64,000 nucleotides of DNA, from NCBI RefSeq assembly GCF_042680805.1, contig NZ_JBHUEM010000011.1, positions 1-64,000 of the forward strand. Reading direction: 5' to 3'. Every line of letters starts with the position of its first letter. Positions within the stretch are counted from its first letter, which is position 1. The notes beneath the pieces are model-generated. The model saw only the letters and a list, made by a program, of their open reading frames with translations, had not been told where the DNA came from and did no database searches. A program made the translations under genes and the position numbers. Shown here piece after piece: positions 55,669 through 64,000 of this stretch. The DNA comes from Bacillus_CJ salitolerans. Lineage in GTDB: Bacteria; Bacillota; Bacilli; Bacillales; SA4.

Positions 55669-56610
55669 CTATACAAGGTGACTTTCCTTCATCCAATCTT
55701 CCGTTCTTCGTAAACCTTCCTGAAGAGAAACCTTAGGTTCCCATCCTAACAGATTTTTTGCTTTATCATAGTTACAAAGAAGTTTTTGAATCTCACTTTG
55801 TGGATGAATATGTTCAACGTGTTTTATCTTTGATTCATCCTTTAAGACTAAGTTAGCGAGTTCATTAATCGTAATGTCCCTACCAAGACCTGCGTTTACA
55901 ATCTCACCATTAACTTGATCAGAGTAACCGGCTTGTACCACAAATTCCGCACAATCATCTACATATAAAAGGTCACGTGTTTGAGTACCATCTCCGTAAA
56001 TATGCACTCCTTCACCTTTCAGCTTCTTCTTAATAAATATTGCGACTACGCCACCTTCTCCTCCTGTTTTTTGAAATGGTCCGTATGTATTAAATGGTCT
56101 GATAACCACCGTAGGGAGACCGTATGCATGATAATAGGAAAGTACCATATTTTCAGCTGCAATCTTTGATCCAGCGTATGGTGAGGCTGGTTTGATTGGA
56201 TGTACTTCTGTAATACCTGTTTCATCAAGACAGCGGTCATACACCATACAAGTGCTCATGAAAACAACTTTTACATTGTGTTTCCGACATTGTTCTAATA
56301 AATAAAATGTTCCTATCGTATCGTTATTAAACGTTGTTCTTGGGTCATCAATCGAATCCTGGACGTTAATGGAAGCAGCAAGGTGATAACAGAGATCGAA
56401 CTTTACATTCGAAAATAAATTCTCAAGAAGAGCCTCATTTTTAATGTCACCATGAATAAAATCCTTCAGTTCACTTCTGAATTCTGCTAAATTTTCTTCC
56501 CGTCCATTAGAGAGGTCATCTACTATCCAAACAAAATGCCCATCATTTAATAGTTTTTTTGCAACGGTGCGTCCAATAAATCCTGCACCGCCTGTTAATA
56601 ATATGTTCAT
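55669..56610 (-). CDS. NAD-dependent sugar epimerase/dehydratase (extended SDR)
   Basis: I start at 56610 (313 residues): AAAGGTG lies 9 bases upstream, whereas the GTG four codons earlier overlaps that site. The Rossmann motif is LLTGGAGFIG, with catalytic YxxxK in SPYAGSKIAAE and substrate region VIRPFNTYGPFQ. It resembles UDP-glucose 4-epimerase and dTDP/UDP-hexose dehydratase relatives (DLLYVDDCAEFV). It does not look like PseB (inverting 4,6-dehydratase), which has a different SDR signature, so the reaction is open; it may prepare a second sugar. First of the SDR-pseC-glycosyltransferase run. Confidence 0.82.
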   Translation of the reverse strand: MNILLTGGAGFIGRTVAKKLLNDGHFVWIVDDLSNGREENLAEFRSELKDFIHGDIKNEALLENLFSNVKFDLCYHLAASINVQDSIDDPRTTFNNDTIGTFYLLEQCRKHNVKVVFMSTCMVYDRCLDETGITEVHPIKPASPYAGSKIAAENMVLSYYHAYGLPTVVIRPFNTYGPFQKTGGEGGVVAIFIKKKLKGEGVHIYGDGTQTRDLLYVDDCAEFVVQAGYSDQVNGEIVNAGLGRDITINELANLVLKDESKIKHVEHIHPQSEIQKLLCNYDKAKNLLGWEPKVSLQEGLRRTEDWMKESHLV

Positions 56611-56660
56611 ATATGTATGCACCTTTCGTGAATTTGATATGATAAAAAAGAGGTGAAACT

Positions 56661-57647
56661 ATGATAAAAAAAACAATAATCCCAAGAAAACAAAATACAT
56701 ATTCTTCTTTTCCTACTTTGACTACATTTGAAGATCAAATTTTCTTATTCTACCGCCAAGGTACCTCCTATAAACGCCAAATGCACGGTCTTAGAGGAAG
56801 AGTTAACTCATGGAGTATTAAAAAGGAAATATTGACAAACTTATTTAACACTCAACACCACACTATATATAATAAAGGATATGAAAGAACTGTATTTCAA
56901 AGTAATGGCCAAAATGAATTAGATTCAATTGTTTCTAAAATAAATAACAATCTCTACTCTTTAACTACAAGGATTTGGGAACCCCAAAAAATAAATCAAT
57001 CCTATATATCCATTTCTTCTTCACCTCATTTTACTAACCGATTAGAAGTAAATGTTCCCGAACTGCAATGGTTCGTTTTTTATGGAAAAGCTTTCTCCTC
57101 TGAACATGGTTACATTTTCCCTGCATATGGTTCCATCCATAAAGAACCTGGAGAAAGGCCATTTCTGCTTTCAACTAACGATTTTATAAATTGGAGGATT
57201 CTTTCAACGATTGAATTAAATAAGAAATACATTCTAAATGAAAGTAGTATTTTATACCATAATGAAAAATATCACATTTTTATGAGAGATAACGTATTTC
57301 CTTTTGCCATTTGGCACTCAACATCTAAAAACCTAATTAATTGGTCTGTTCCAGTTAAAAAAATTCCCTATGCCCATGCACCGATGGGAATATCACATCA
57401 AGATAAAGTGTATCTTTCTTATCGTGATTTATCAATTGCGAATAAGCACGCTACTTCTATTATTGATCCCTTTAGTAGTAATGTTAAACCCATTAGGGTA
57501 GATGAATACATAGGCAACTTATACGATGGTGGATATAGTGATTTACTTGTGATAGACAACTCTATTCTTTCAGTACATTATTCTGGTAATACATTTGCTG
57601 AACCTTATATCAAGACTTGTCTAGTCCCTTTAGAACAACTCCCATGA
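56661..57647 (+). CDS. Sialidase-like beta-propeller protein, function unknown
   Basis: A 328-residue protein without signal peptide or membrane helix. It has repeating blade-like units (SFPTLTTFEDQIFLFYRQG; YISISSSPHF; NESSILYHNEKYHIFMRDN; GISHQDKVYLSYRDLS; SGNTFAEPYIKTCL), as in sialidase/arabinanase-type propellers; several Arg, Asp, Glu and Tyr could form a sugar site. I cannot name the family. It is the only plus-strand gene in the locus, starting 50 bp from the divergent SDR gene and overlapping the 3' end of pseI by 18 bp. Ribosome site AGAGGTG. It may bind or process pseudaminic-type sugars in the cytosol; that is inference. Confidence 0.7.
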   Translation: MIKKTIIPRKQNTYSSFPTLTTFEDQIFLFYRQGTSYKRQMHGLRGRVNSWSIKKEILTNLFNTQHHTIYNKGYERTVFQSNGQNELDSIVSKINNNLYSLTTRIWEPQKINQSYISISSSPHFTNRLEVNVPELQWFVFYGKAFSSEHGYIFPAYGSIHKEPGERPFLLSTNDFINWRILSTIELNKKYILNESSILYHNEKYHIFMRDNVFPFAIWHSTSKNLINWSVPVKKIPYAHAPMGISHQDKVYLSYRDLSIANKHATSIIDPFSSNVKPIRVDEYIGNLYDGGYSDLLVIDNSILSVHYSGNTFAEPYIKTCLVPLEQLP

Positions 57648-58685
57648 GACGGGGGTTCCTTTTTTAGTGTCTGATTTAACTTTTTTCCCCATTACTTTAT
57701 CCAAATATTTTGGTAAAAGTCCTAATCCCGGTCTTATTGCACGAACATTCTCAGGGGTTAATACTTCTCCTTCTTGTAGATCTTTTACGATGTATAAAGA
57801 CCGTCTGTGTAAAATGGACGGTTTTTCCGCAATAGTTGGACCATATTTTACTGCACCTATACTTTGCCATGCTCTTTCAGTTTCGACAACAAGCTGAGCC
57901 ATTTCCTTAGGCTCCATGGAAAACGCTGAATCGACTCCACCATCTTCTCGTGATAAAGTAAAATGCTTTTCAATAATAGAAGCACCTAATACAACGCTTG
58001 CTACCGCTACACCTACACCCATTGTATGATCAGATAAGCCCACCTGGCATTTAAAAAGCTCCTTCATATGCGGGAGTGTTGCGATGTTTGTATTTTCAGG
58101 AGAAGCTGGATACGTACTTGTACACTTTAATAAAATTAGGTTTTCACAGCCCGCATCTCGCGCAGCTCTTACAGCCTCGTCGAGCTCAGAAATGGATGCC
58201 ATTCCTGTAGATATAATAATAGGCTTCCCTGTTGAAGCAACTTTCCTTATGAGTGGAATATCTATATTTTCAAAGGATGCAATTTTATAACATGGAACAT
58301 CCAATCTTTCTAAAAAATCTACAGCTGACGCATCAAAAGGAGAACTAAAGGCTAATAACCCTAACTCCTTGCAACGATTAAAGATAGGCTCATGCCACTC
58401 CCAAGGTGTATATGCTTCTTGGTATAAATTATAAAGTGATTGCCCTTTCCACAAGCTATTTTCATCCGAAATAAAAAATTCACCTTCAGAAACATCAATA
58501 GTCATTGTTTCAGCAGTATAAGTTTGCAGCTTTACAGCATCCACTCCAGCTTCAGCAGCTGCTTCTACAATTTGAAGTGCTCGTTCCAATGATTGATTGT
58601 GATTTCCAGACATCTCCGCAATGATGAATGGTTTATGTGTTACTCCAATTTTTCGATTTCCAATTAAAAACTCGTTTTGGGTCAT
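57630..58685 (-). CDS. pseI: Pseudaminic acid synthase (NeuB family)
   Basis: A 351-residue enzyme condensing 2,4-diacetamido-2,4,6-trideoxy-L-altrose with phosphoenolpyruvate. The NeuB TIM barrel (about 15-260) has AEAGVDAVKLQTYTAETMTI, FSSPFDASAVDFLERLDVPC, KIASFE, STGMAS, TSTYPA, GLSDHTMG and EKHFTLSRE. A C-terminal SAF (antifreeze-like) domain (about 290-345) has RSLYIVKDLQEGEVLTPENV. Sequence and neighbours (pseG, pseH) favour PseI over the sialic- or legionaminic-acid synthases. Start overlaps the pseG stop (ATGA). Confidence 0.93.
   Translation of the reverse strand: MTQNEFLIGNRKIGVTHKPFIIAEMSGNHNQSLERALQIVEAAAEAGVDAVKLQTYTAETMTIDVSEGEFFISDENSLWKGQSLYNLYQEAYTPWEWHEPIFNRCKELGLLAFSSPFDASAVDFLERLDVPCYKIASFENIDIPLIRKVASTGKPIIISTGMASISELDEAVRAARDAGCENLILLKCTSTYPASPENTNIATLPHMKELFKCQVGLSDHTMGVGVAVASVVLGASIIEKHFTLSREDGGVDSAFSMEPKEMAQLVVETERAWQSIGAVKYGPTIAEKPSILHRRSLYIVKDLQEGEVLTPENVRAIRPGLGLLPKYLDKVMGKKVKSDTKKGTPVSWELF
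57632..57665 (+). terminator. Terminator of the propeller gene, overlapping its stop
   Basis: GAAC and CTCCC pair with GGGGG and TTC across a 7-base loop containing the TGA stop, followed by a T6-7 run on the plus strand. It lies inside the 3' end of pseI. Confidence 0.6.
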
Positions 58686-59722
58686 GATATTCCCTCCATT
58701 ATTGCTTGTACCACTGGATGTTTCTCTTGTTTATTTATTCTTATTAGCTCTTTTGCTTTTCTACTATATTTCCTTAAACTATTAGGTTGGCTTATTACAT
58801 TTAAAACCTGATTTAAGATTACTTTTTCAGTAACATGCAAATAGTAACCTAAATTAATGATAGCCCCATATTCTTCTACATCATTGGTTGAATTGATTTG
58901 ATTATCCGCTACAATAGTCACAATGGAGGGTAAACCAATGTAGCATCTTTCCCACATCGTTACACCACCTGCACCTAATGAGAGGTCAGCATTATTCATC
59001 AATGTAGCTAAATAGTCTATTTGGCAATGATAATTAAATCCTTTATCAAGACATCTTTGTTTAATTATTTCATTGTTAAGATTGGCGCTTCCTGTCACAA
59101 CATCAACAACTATTTTTTCCAAATCGATAAGAGTGATAGCATTAATTGCTTTCAATGTCTCATTTGTAGGATCACTACCACCATAAAATATAAGTAATCT
59201 CTGTAACGAATTTCGCCTATCCCTATGCTCTAACTTGTAAAACTCCTCACGAAGAATTAAATGAGAAGGACCAAGCAATAATCTGCAATCTTTAGGGACA
59301 AGCAACTGATATCTAGTAAAATAATGCTTATAATAATTTTGATCTAATAGATAATCACAATCATGTTGGCGATTTGCCAAATCGTCAATGATAAATATCT
59401 TTTGAACACTTCTTCTTATTTGGCTTTCCCAGGTTCTATCTATCCCATAATGGTCGACAATTATCATATTTACATTTAATTTCTCTAGATAATTAAGAGT
59501 TTCTAGTGCATCACTATTCTGGTTAAACTCCCCCTGATAATTGAGAACTAGTACTTCAAATCCTTTCATACGTATTTCAGAAATTAAATTTCCTGGCTCA
59601 TCTTTACACAGAAATAAAGAGAAAATACCTTCTTTTTTTAGATAATTTGCAAGAGTTAAGCATCTCATTACATGCCCAGTCCCTAAGGAAACAGAGGAGT
59701 CTACCCTAATTACAATCTTCAT
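58682..59722 (-). CDS. pseG: PseG-type UDP-sugar hydrolase
   Basis: A 346-residue GT-B-fold protein that removes UDP from UDP-2,4-diacetamido-2,4,6-trideoxy-altrose. N-terminal GTGHVMRCLTLANYL carries the catalytic His of PseG; the C-terminal part has IFYGGSDPTNETLKA and LGAGGVTMWERCYIGLPSIV, the UDP-binding motif. Overlaps pseI by 4 bp and follows the cytidylyltransferase gene by 9 bp, within one operon. Confidence 0.92.
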   Translation of the reverse strand: MKIVIRVDSSVSLGTGHVMRCLTLANYLKKEGIFSLFLCKDEPGNLISEIRMKGFEVLVLNYQGEFNQNSDALETLNYLEKLNVNMIIVDHYGIDRTWESQIRRSVQKIFIIDDLANRQHDCDYLLDQNYYKHYFTRYQLLVPKDCRLLLGPSHLILREEFYKLEHRDRRNSLQRLLIFYGGSDPTNETLKAINAITLIDLEKIVVDVVTGSANLNNEIIKQRCLDKGFNYHCQIDYLATLMNNADLSLGAGGVTMWERCYIGLPSIVTIVADNQINSTNDVEEYGAIINLGYYLHVTEKVILNQVLNVISQPNSLRKYSRKAKELIRINKQEKHPVVQAIMEGIS

Positions 59723-59731
59723 TTTTATCTC

Positions 59732-60460
59732 CTATTTTACAGCCTTTTGCTCTATGTTGGCGTTTAACCGGGATATATCTGGATTATTAGTTAGAAATTG
59801 AACTACATCTTTTGCGGACACAAACTTATTTCCATTAAAGTGATCCGCTACTGCCTTACATACCTCGTAATCTTCATATGTATCCAAAGTAATTCTTAAC
59901 TTAGGATTCTCTAATGAACGTTTTGGCGAATACTCAACTATTTTGAACTCTTCCTTATGCTCATAACCGTAATATGTTACATGCTCACGGTGATAGGGTT
60001 CTTTTCCCTTTTCATTTATTGTTGTTAAAACATCCATAGACACTAATTCAACAGCGAGACCCCTTGGAAGCTTGTCAGAGTTTACCATGACAAGATCTTT
60101 TTTTTCTTTTTCCATTAGGGCTATCATCTCATTTGCCATTTCATAGTCAACAAATGGACAGTCAGATGTAACTCTCATGACGTAATCAACTTCATATTTT
60201 TTAGCGCAATCGACGTACCGAGTCAATACATCATGCTCAGAGCCCCTAAAGAATGAAACTCTTTGATCTTTACACCAAGAAACAATTAAATCATCCTTTG
60301 ATGAAGTTGAAGTTGCGACAATGACATCTACCACATCTTTCATCAACTTACACCTAGAAACAACATAATCTAATACAATCGACTTCCCAAGTGGTAACAA
60401 TACCTTACCTGGAAGTCTTGAAGAACCCATACGCGCTTGAATAATAACAAGTGTTTTCAT
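59732..60460 (-). CDS. pseF: SpsF/PseF-type cytidylyltransferase
   Basis: I start at 60460 (242 residues, MKTLVIIQARMGS): GGAG lies 8 bases upstream and a longer start would overlap pseH. The nucleotidyltransferase fold has QARMGSSRLPGKVLLPL, VSRCKLMKDVVDVIVATS and VTSDCPFVDYEMANEM. The protein belongs to the SpsF group, which serves as CMP-sugar synthetase in many Bacillus nonulosonic acid clusters, so CMP-pseudaminic acid formation is the expected reaction. The gene symbol is by role. Confidence 0.82.
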   Translation of the reverse strand: MKTLVIIQARMGSSRLPGKVLLPLGKSIVLDYVVSRCKLMKDVVDVIVATSTSSKDDLIVSWCKDQRVSFFRGSEHDVLTRYVDCAKKYEVDYVMRVTSDCPFVDYEMANEMIALMEKEKKDLVMVNSDKLPRGLAVELVSMDVLTTINEKGKEPYHREHVTYYGYEHKEEFKIVEYSPKRSLENPKLRITLDTYEDYEVCKAVADHFNGNKFVSAKDVVQFLTNNPDISRLNANIEQKAVK

Positions 60461-60473
60461 AAGAAATACTCCT

Positions 60474-61013
60474 TTATTGGTCTTCAAACCGCCCAACTAC
60501 ATTTAAATATTTATTTTCTTCTCTATTCCAATCATTTGCCATCATTTCATACAAATAAACATTGTGATACTTATTATGTTTAAGAATATGATTTGAAAAA
60601 TACCCTACTTCTCTACAACCATTCATCAGATGCATTTTTCGAACACTTTTATTTTCTTCTAGCACTTCTCCATACAACTTATTTAGTTTTAGATGACTGA
60701 AAGCATAGTTATATATGTATGGGCCAATTCTCCCTGCAATCATGGCATATTTATTTTCACCAATATAAAACGCCCAGCTACTCCTTGCATTTTTTAAATC
60801 GAAGTCATTTAAAGAAACTAAACCAATGTATTCCCCATTATATGAAATGATCCAGTACTTTTGAGACGGATCATCATTAACCTTTGAATACCATTTATTT
60901 TGATTCTCCATATTAAATTCAATGTCCGTATACATGTACTTGGTAACATGCTTACTAGTCCGCCACCGTAAAACAAGCTCTAAATGTTCTTCTGATAATC
61001 GAATAAAATCCAT
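60474..61013 (-). CDS. pseH: PseH-type N-acetyltransferase
   Basis: I start at 61013 (179 residues) because AAGGTGG lies 8 bases upstream; a GTG four codons earlier overlaps that site. A GNAT fold: LSEEHLELVLRWRTSKHV at the start, GLVSLNDFDLKNARSSWAFY, acetyl-CoA region AGRIGPYIYNYAF, then LNKLYGEVLEENKSVRKMH. PseH adds the second N-acetyl group before UDP removal. It stands between luxC and the cytidylyltransferase in one operon. Given the LuxC/LuxE/ligase neighbours, another acyl donor is possible. Confidence 0.9.
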   Translation of the reverse strand: MDFIRLSEEHLELVLRWRTSKHVTKYMYTDIEFNMENQNKWYSKVNDDPSQKYWIISYNGEYIGLVSLNDFDLKNARSSWAFYIGENKYAMIAGRIGPYIYNYAFSHLKLNKLYGEVLEENKSVRKMHLMNGCREVGYFSNHILKHNKYHNVYLYEMMANDWNREENKYLNVVGRFEDQ

Positions 61014-61027
61014 ATGTGTAGCCACCT

Positions 61028-62245
61028 TTATAATACCGAAACTTCTCTCGTTAAATATAGAGGTAAATTATAGCCATCCCAGATCTCTTGAAATTCTAAT
61101 GCTTTTCCAACTGGAATAATACGGTCTATCCCTCTACCATTTGTCATTTTAATTAACTGTATAAGCTCATCTTTATCAAATCCGTAATAAGACAATGTCT
61201 GATCTTTTTTTGTAAATATACTCTTTGCCTCAGTTAATGTAAATAAAGAAAGTTCTAGAAATAATCCTGCACCGCAATGAGCCTCTCTATCTAATTCATC
61301 CGCATTTTTCAATTCAACACGATGTAAAACATGTGAGTCAAAAGCATATACTGCGCTAGTTTCAGATTTGGAACTAAAATAAAATGAAGTAGCAAGCTTA
61401 TTCATACTTACAGACTCAGATAGAGTATATCTTTTTTGCTTAATTATTTCCTTTAGCCCATTCCAGAATCTATCTTTTGCTTTTCCAACAGTTTGCTCGT
61501 CACCTATCCATAAAACAAGTTTAGGGGATGAGCAAGCCATCTGATCAAACCAGTATGCATCATTATAAAAGTTTTGGATCAGTAGCTTAAACTCATCTTG
61601 AGTACATTTCAGTACAGTTTCGCTATTAAGCATGACACATGAAAAACGGTCTGCAAATACAATTTCTGTGGACATTGGTGGGATTGGGATACTTCTAATT
61701 TTTTGAATGGTATTATCCCCCCCCCAAATTATCCGAATATCACATACATCTGAAAGAAGCTTTGTATACTGATCATTATGCTCATAGCTTATTATTAATA
61801 TAGATTTCTTTATACTTTCATATTTCGATTGGGATAATAATTGCTCAAAATACTGGATTAAAATATTGATCTGTTCTGAATTATTTTGAGAAAGCCGTAT
61901 TATGTTTTTATTACCAACTAGCATCGAGATTACCCATGAGTAAATAAAAATCGAATCCACATTCGAGGGAGCAAAATGAAGAACTGTTCCACGTGGCAAG
62001 ACAATCCTATCTCCAATCTGGTCGATATAATCATTCTTCAATTGTTCTAGATGTGATTTTCTAAGCCAGTAAGCAGTTGCCATTAATTCAGGATACTCTC
62101 TCATTGATTTATTTTTTAGTATTGCTTTTGAGAATTCATTCAAAAACTCAATAACCACTTCATCAAACAATGGTAAAGGTAATTGATTTTGAACAATTTG
62201 GAGTTGGTCCAGCCAATTTAAACTTTTTGGTAGTACAAGTCTCAA
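61028..62245 (-). CDS. LuxC-like acyl-CoA/acyl-thioester reductase
   Basis: A 405-residue member of the LuxC family, which reduces acyl thioesters to aldehydes with NADPH. Family features: FAPSNVDSIFIYSWVISMLVGNKNIIRLS-type nucleotide region, and QMACSSPKLVLW with the acyl-accepting cysteine in the CSSP motif known from LuxC. No luciferase (luxAB) gene is in the window. It overlaps luxE by 3 bp (TTGA) and starts at TTG behind AGGAGG. Substrate and product are unknown. It may supply an aldehyde or alcohol to decorate the nonulosonic acid or a lipid. Confidence 0.88.
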   Translation of the reverse strand: MRLVLPKSLNWLDQLQIVQNQLPLPLFDEVVIEFLNEFSKAILKNKSMREYPELMATAYWLRKSHLEQLKNDYIDQIGDRIVLPRGTVLHFAPSNVDSIFIYSWVISMLVGNKNIIRLSQNNSEQINILIQYFEQLLSQSKYESIKKSILIISYEHNDQYTKLLSDVCDIRIIWGGDNTIQKIRSIPIPPMSTEIVFADRFSCVMLNSETVLKCTQDEFKLLIQNFYNDAYWFDQMACSSPKLVLWIGDEQTVGKAKDRFWNGLKEIIKQKRYTLSESVSMNKLATSFYFSSKSETSAVYAFDSHVLHRVELKNADELDREAHCGAGLFLELSLFTLTEAKSIFTKKDQTLSYYGFDKDELIQLIKMTNGRGIDRIIPVGKALEFQEIWDGYNLPLYLTREVSVL

Positions 62246-63333
62246 AACTCAACTCCTCCTAATCGATCAAATGCATGTGTATCACTACACCCTCTTAACT
62301 CTGCTTTTGGGATTCTCCCAAATACATGGAAGTATTTCCCAAACCTACCACAAGAACAATTATCTTCCCCTCTTATCATACCGAGGTCCTCAGTAAGTAA
62401 ACTATGTCCTGGGTAGCTTTGTGGTAGAGTACTTAAAACTTGAATTACCCCCGTCCTACCGACTGGTAAAACTTCTAGTGTTAAAGGATCCCGAATGATA
62501 ATATCGGCAAAATCTGGTGTGTGAAAATATCCATGTTCACATTCCATAAAAATGGAACCCACTTGTTCAACCATTCCATAATAATTATGTATTTTAGAAA
62601 GATTAAACATACCTTCTAAGGACAACTTAAACTCCATATTGTCCACTGCTTCATCTGAAAGCTTTTTCCATCCTCCACCGTGAATCAGTAAACTGTCCTT
62701 TAAGTCCAAGTGAATATTGTTCTCTTTACAATATTTAAAGAAGTACTCCCAAATCATATAGGTGAAACCAAATAACAATTTAGGTACTCTTTTATTCTCC
62801 TCAATAAATTTTACTACTTCATTTATATCTAAGTTCATTTTCTCATCAAGAGCATAGATAGGATTCCTACCAAAGTTAGAAAATCCGAGGATACCCGCTC
62901 CCCGAGCACTAAATGAGGTCCTATTCTTAAGCACCTCTTTCGTATCAATTATGAGCATAGGTAGCCTTTTCTTTCCTATAAAGGACGTAACAATTGATAC
63001 TAGAGCTTTCGTTTGTAGGATTGATGTTTCTTTATCTAAGTAAATCTTTGAAACTTTCTGAGAGGTTGTCCCGCTAGATGTAAGAGTTTTTATAACTTTT
63101 GAATCAGGAACTGATTTTAACTCTAGCATTTTGAATAGTTGTACGGGAAGGTAAGGTAAATCCTTAATTGAAATAGGTTCATTTGTAAATGATAGATTAT
63201 TTAACATATTTACATATGGGACGCACTCTAACCTATGATGGATAGTCAAAGCTGTTAGTCGATTCAATAAGTACTCTTGTTTTTCCTTTTTAGACAGTGC
63301 ATACGGATTTCCAAAGTTAATGTCCATTTTCAC
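62242..63333 (-). CDS. LuxE-like acyl-protein synthetase
   Basis: A 363-residue member of the LuxE family, which activates acids with ATP and passes them to LuxC as thioesters. It opens NPYALSKKEKQEYLLNRL, carries TLTSSGTTSQKVSKIYLDKE (the nucleotide-binding Ser/Thr/Gly loop), IHNYYGMVEQVGS, and a late cysteine in ELRGCSDTHAF, a likely acyl site. DNCSCGRFGKY resembles the end of adenylate-forming enzymes. It overlaps both neighbours by a few bases, so the three proteins are made together. GTG start; a second start at 63327 is possible. Confidence 0.88.
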   Translation of the reverse strand: MKMDINFGNPYALSKKEKQEYLLNRLTALTIHHRLECVPYVNMLNNLSFTNEPISIKDLPYLPVQLFKMLELKSVPDSKVIKTLTSSGTTSQKVSKIYLDKETSILQTKALVSIVTSFIGKKRLPMLIIDTKEVLKNRTSFSARGAGILGFSNFGRNPIYALDEKMNLDINEVVKFIEENKRVPKLLFGFTYMIWEYFFKYCKENNIHLDLKDSLLIHGGGWKKLSDEAVDNMEFKLSLEGMFNLSKIHNYYGMVEQVGSIFMECEHGYFHTPDFADIIIRDPLTLEVLPVGRTGVIQVLSTLPQSYPGHSLLTEDLGMIRGEDNCSCGRFGKYFHVFGRIPKAELRGCSDTHAFDRLGGVEF

Positions 63334-64000
63334 AAATCCTTTAGTAGTTGATAATTTATTTTGTCGTTCGGTAAACGCGGATGTTCATCAATTAAGACAA
63401 CTTTAAATCCACTTGGATGCAACTTATAATATTCCTGAATTGCTTGCCTTATCTCATTTGCTATTTCCTTATTATTTTCTTCTATAATTACTTTCATGTT
63501 CTCATCATTTCCAACGCATGCTACATTTATATTAAATTTTGTTTCAAGGAATTTTTCTAGTTCATCTAAACTAATCCTTAGACCAAATAGTTTAATAAAT
63601 CTTTTAATCCTACCTTTAATATAAAAATATCCTTCTTCATCCATTTCTCCAATATCACCTGTATACAGTAACCCATTTAGTTGATCGCCTATTGTAAGAT
63701 CTTCTTTTGTCTCTGCATATCCCATCATAACATTTGGACCGGAATATACGATTTCAGAAGTTCCTTCATCTAAGGTCAACTTACCATTAGGAATGGGAAT
63801 ACCTATTGAACCCACCTTTTCTCCTAATTTATGAAAAGGAACATAGCTAATTCGAGCCGTTGCCTCAGTCTGACCATACATTACTGTAAAACAACACTTC
63901 CGTCTTATTGCCTCTTCATAAAAGTATTTAATATGATTTTCTGATAACCTTCCGCCTGCTTGTGTGAAGGATTTTAGAGAAGGTAGGTCCATTTTATGAA
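63330..64000 (-). CDS. Acyl-adenylating (AMP-binding) enzyme, C-terminal part
   Basis: About 223 residues, cut by the window edge; the frame is open upstream to base 64000. Visible are adenylation motifs: KSFTQAGGRLSENHIKYFYE, VMYGQTEATARISY (A5), LLYTGDIGEMDEEGYFYIKG (A7), RIKRFIKLFGLRISLDELE (A8), and LPNDKINYQLL with the C-terminal Lys (A10). The enzyme should activate a carboxylic acid as acyl-AMP, for transfer to CoA or a carrier protein. It is coupled to the luxE gene downstream. The substrate domain is outside the window. Confidence 0.88.
   Translation of the reverse strand, partial: HKMDLPSLKSFTQAGGRLSENHIKYFYEEAIRRKCCFTVMYGQTEATARISYVPFHKLGEKVGSIGIPIPNGKLTLDEGTSEIVYSGPNVMMGYAETKEDLTIGDQLNGLLYTGDIGEMDEEGYFYIKGRIKRFIKLFGLRISLDELEKFLETKFNINVACVGNDENMKVIIEENNKEIANEIRQAIQEYYKLHPSGFKVVLIDEHPRLPNDKINYQLLKDL

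Noticed and set aside
61028..63333. Bioluminescence (lux) operon
   Set aside because: luxC and luxE homologues are present but luxA/luxB are not in the window, and the genes are joined to pse genes.

Overview
The window comes from a low-GC, Gram-positive, motile, spore-forming member of the Bacillaceae. The right half keeps the Bacillus order minJ, ctpB, ftsX, ftsE, cccB, yvjA, prfB, secA, hpf, fliT, fliS, fliD and flaG. Other pointers are a SpoIIP-family protein, sigma-B- and sigma-D-type promoters, and strong AGGAGG ribosome sites. I cannot name the species. No tRNA, rRNA, CRISPR array, prophage or intact insertion sequence was seen. LAYOUT. Bases 1-11,340 are a signalling block. It holds a MHYT-like PAS histidine kinase, a decayed receiver gene, a LytTR response regulator, a CACHE-HAMP-PAS-GGDEF-EAL protein, a chemoreceptor, a small DUF3951-like protein and a PAS-GGDEF cyclase. 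A structured intergenic element with five hairpins follows (11,394-11,639). Next is an Rrf2 regulator with a thioredoxin-reductase-like flavoprotein; the two genes share one 26-bp upstream box. Bases 13,441-30,540 are mostly a copper-handling island. On the minus strand, in transcription order, it has a CtaG-family protein, a response regulator and histidine kinase, two small membrane proteins, a His-rich fusion protein, CopA, a Met-rich secreted peptide, a coiled-coil membrane peptide, a ScdA_N-like protein, a CopC-CopC-CopD protein, a CcdA/DsbD-like protein and a YwmB-like protein. The plus strand adds SpoIIP, a two-CxxxC mini-protein, an MFS transporter and a stand-alone paralogue of the His-rich domain. 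A near-identical 16-bp box stands about 50 bp before both the CtaG-led operon and copA, a likely site for the island's own response regulator. Bases 30,770-50,200 are core cell division, secretion and translation genes. Two signalling genes are placed within this conserved order: a soluble PAS kinase and a 1477-residue pseudokinase/STAND/TPR/GAF/GGDEF protein. Bases 50,330-64,000 are flagellar filament-cap and chaperone genes (fliT, fliS, fliD, flaG), yjfB, and a nonulosonic (pseudaminic) acid locus that probably glycosylates flagellin. Flagellin itself and pseB are not in the window. HOW THE GENES WORK TOGETHER. The copper genes cover sensing, P-type ATPase export, CopCD membrane handling, periplasmic binding and possible storage. 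Three diguanylate cyclase-type proteins suggest heavy use of cyclic-di-GMP. The pse genes make CMP-pseudaminic acid. Translationally coupled to them is a LuxC-LuxE-acyl-adenylating trio without luciferase, plus an oppositely oriented sialidase-like propeller protein. That combination and the STAND pseudokinase-GGDEF protein are the best candidates here for undescribed biology.
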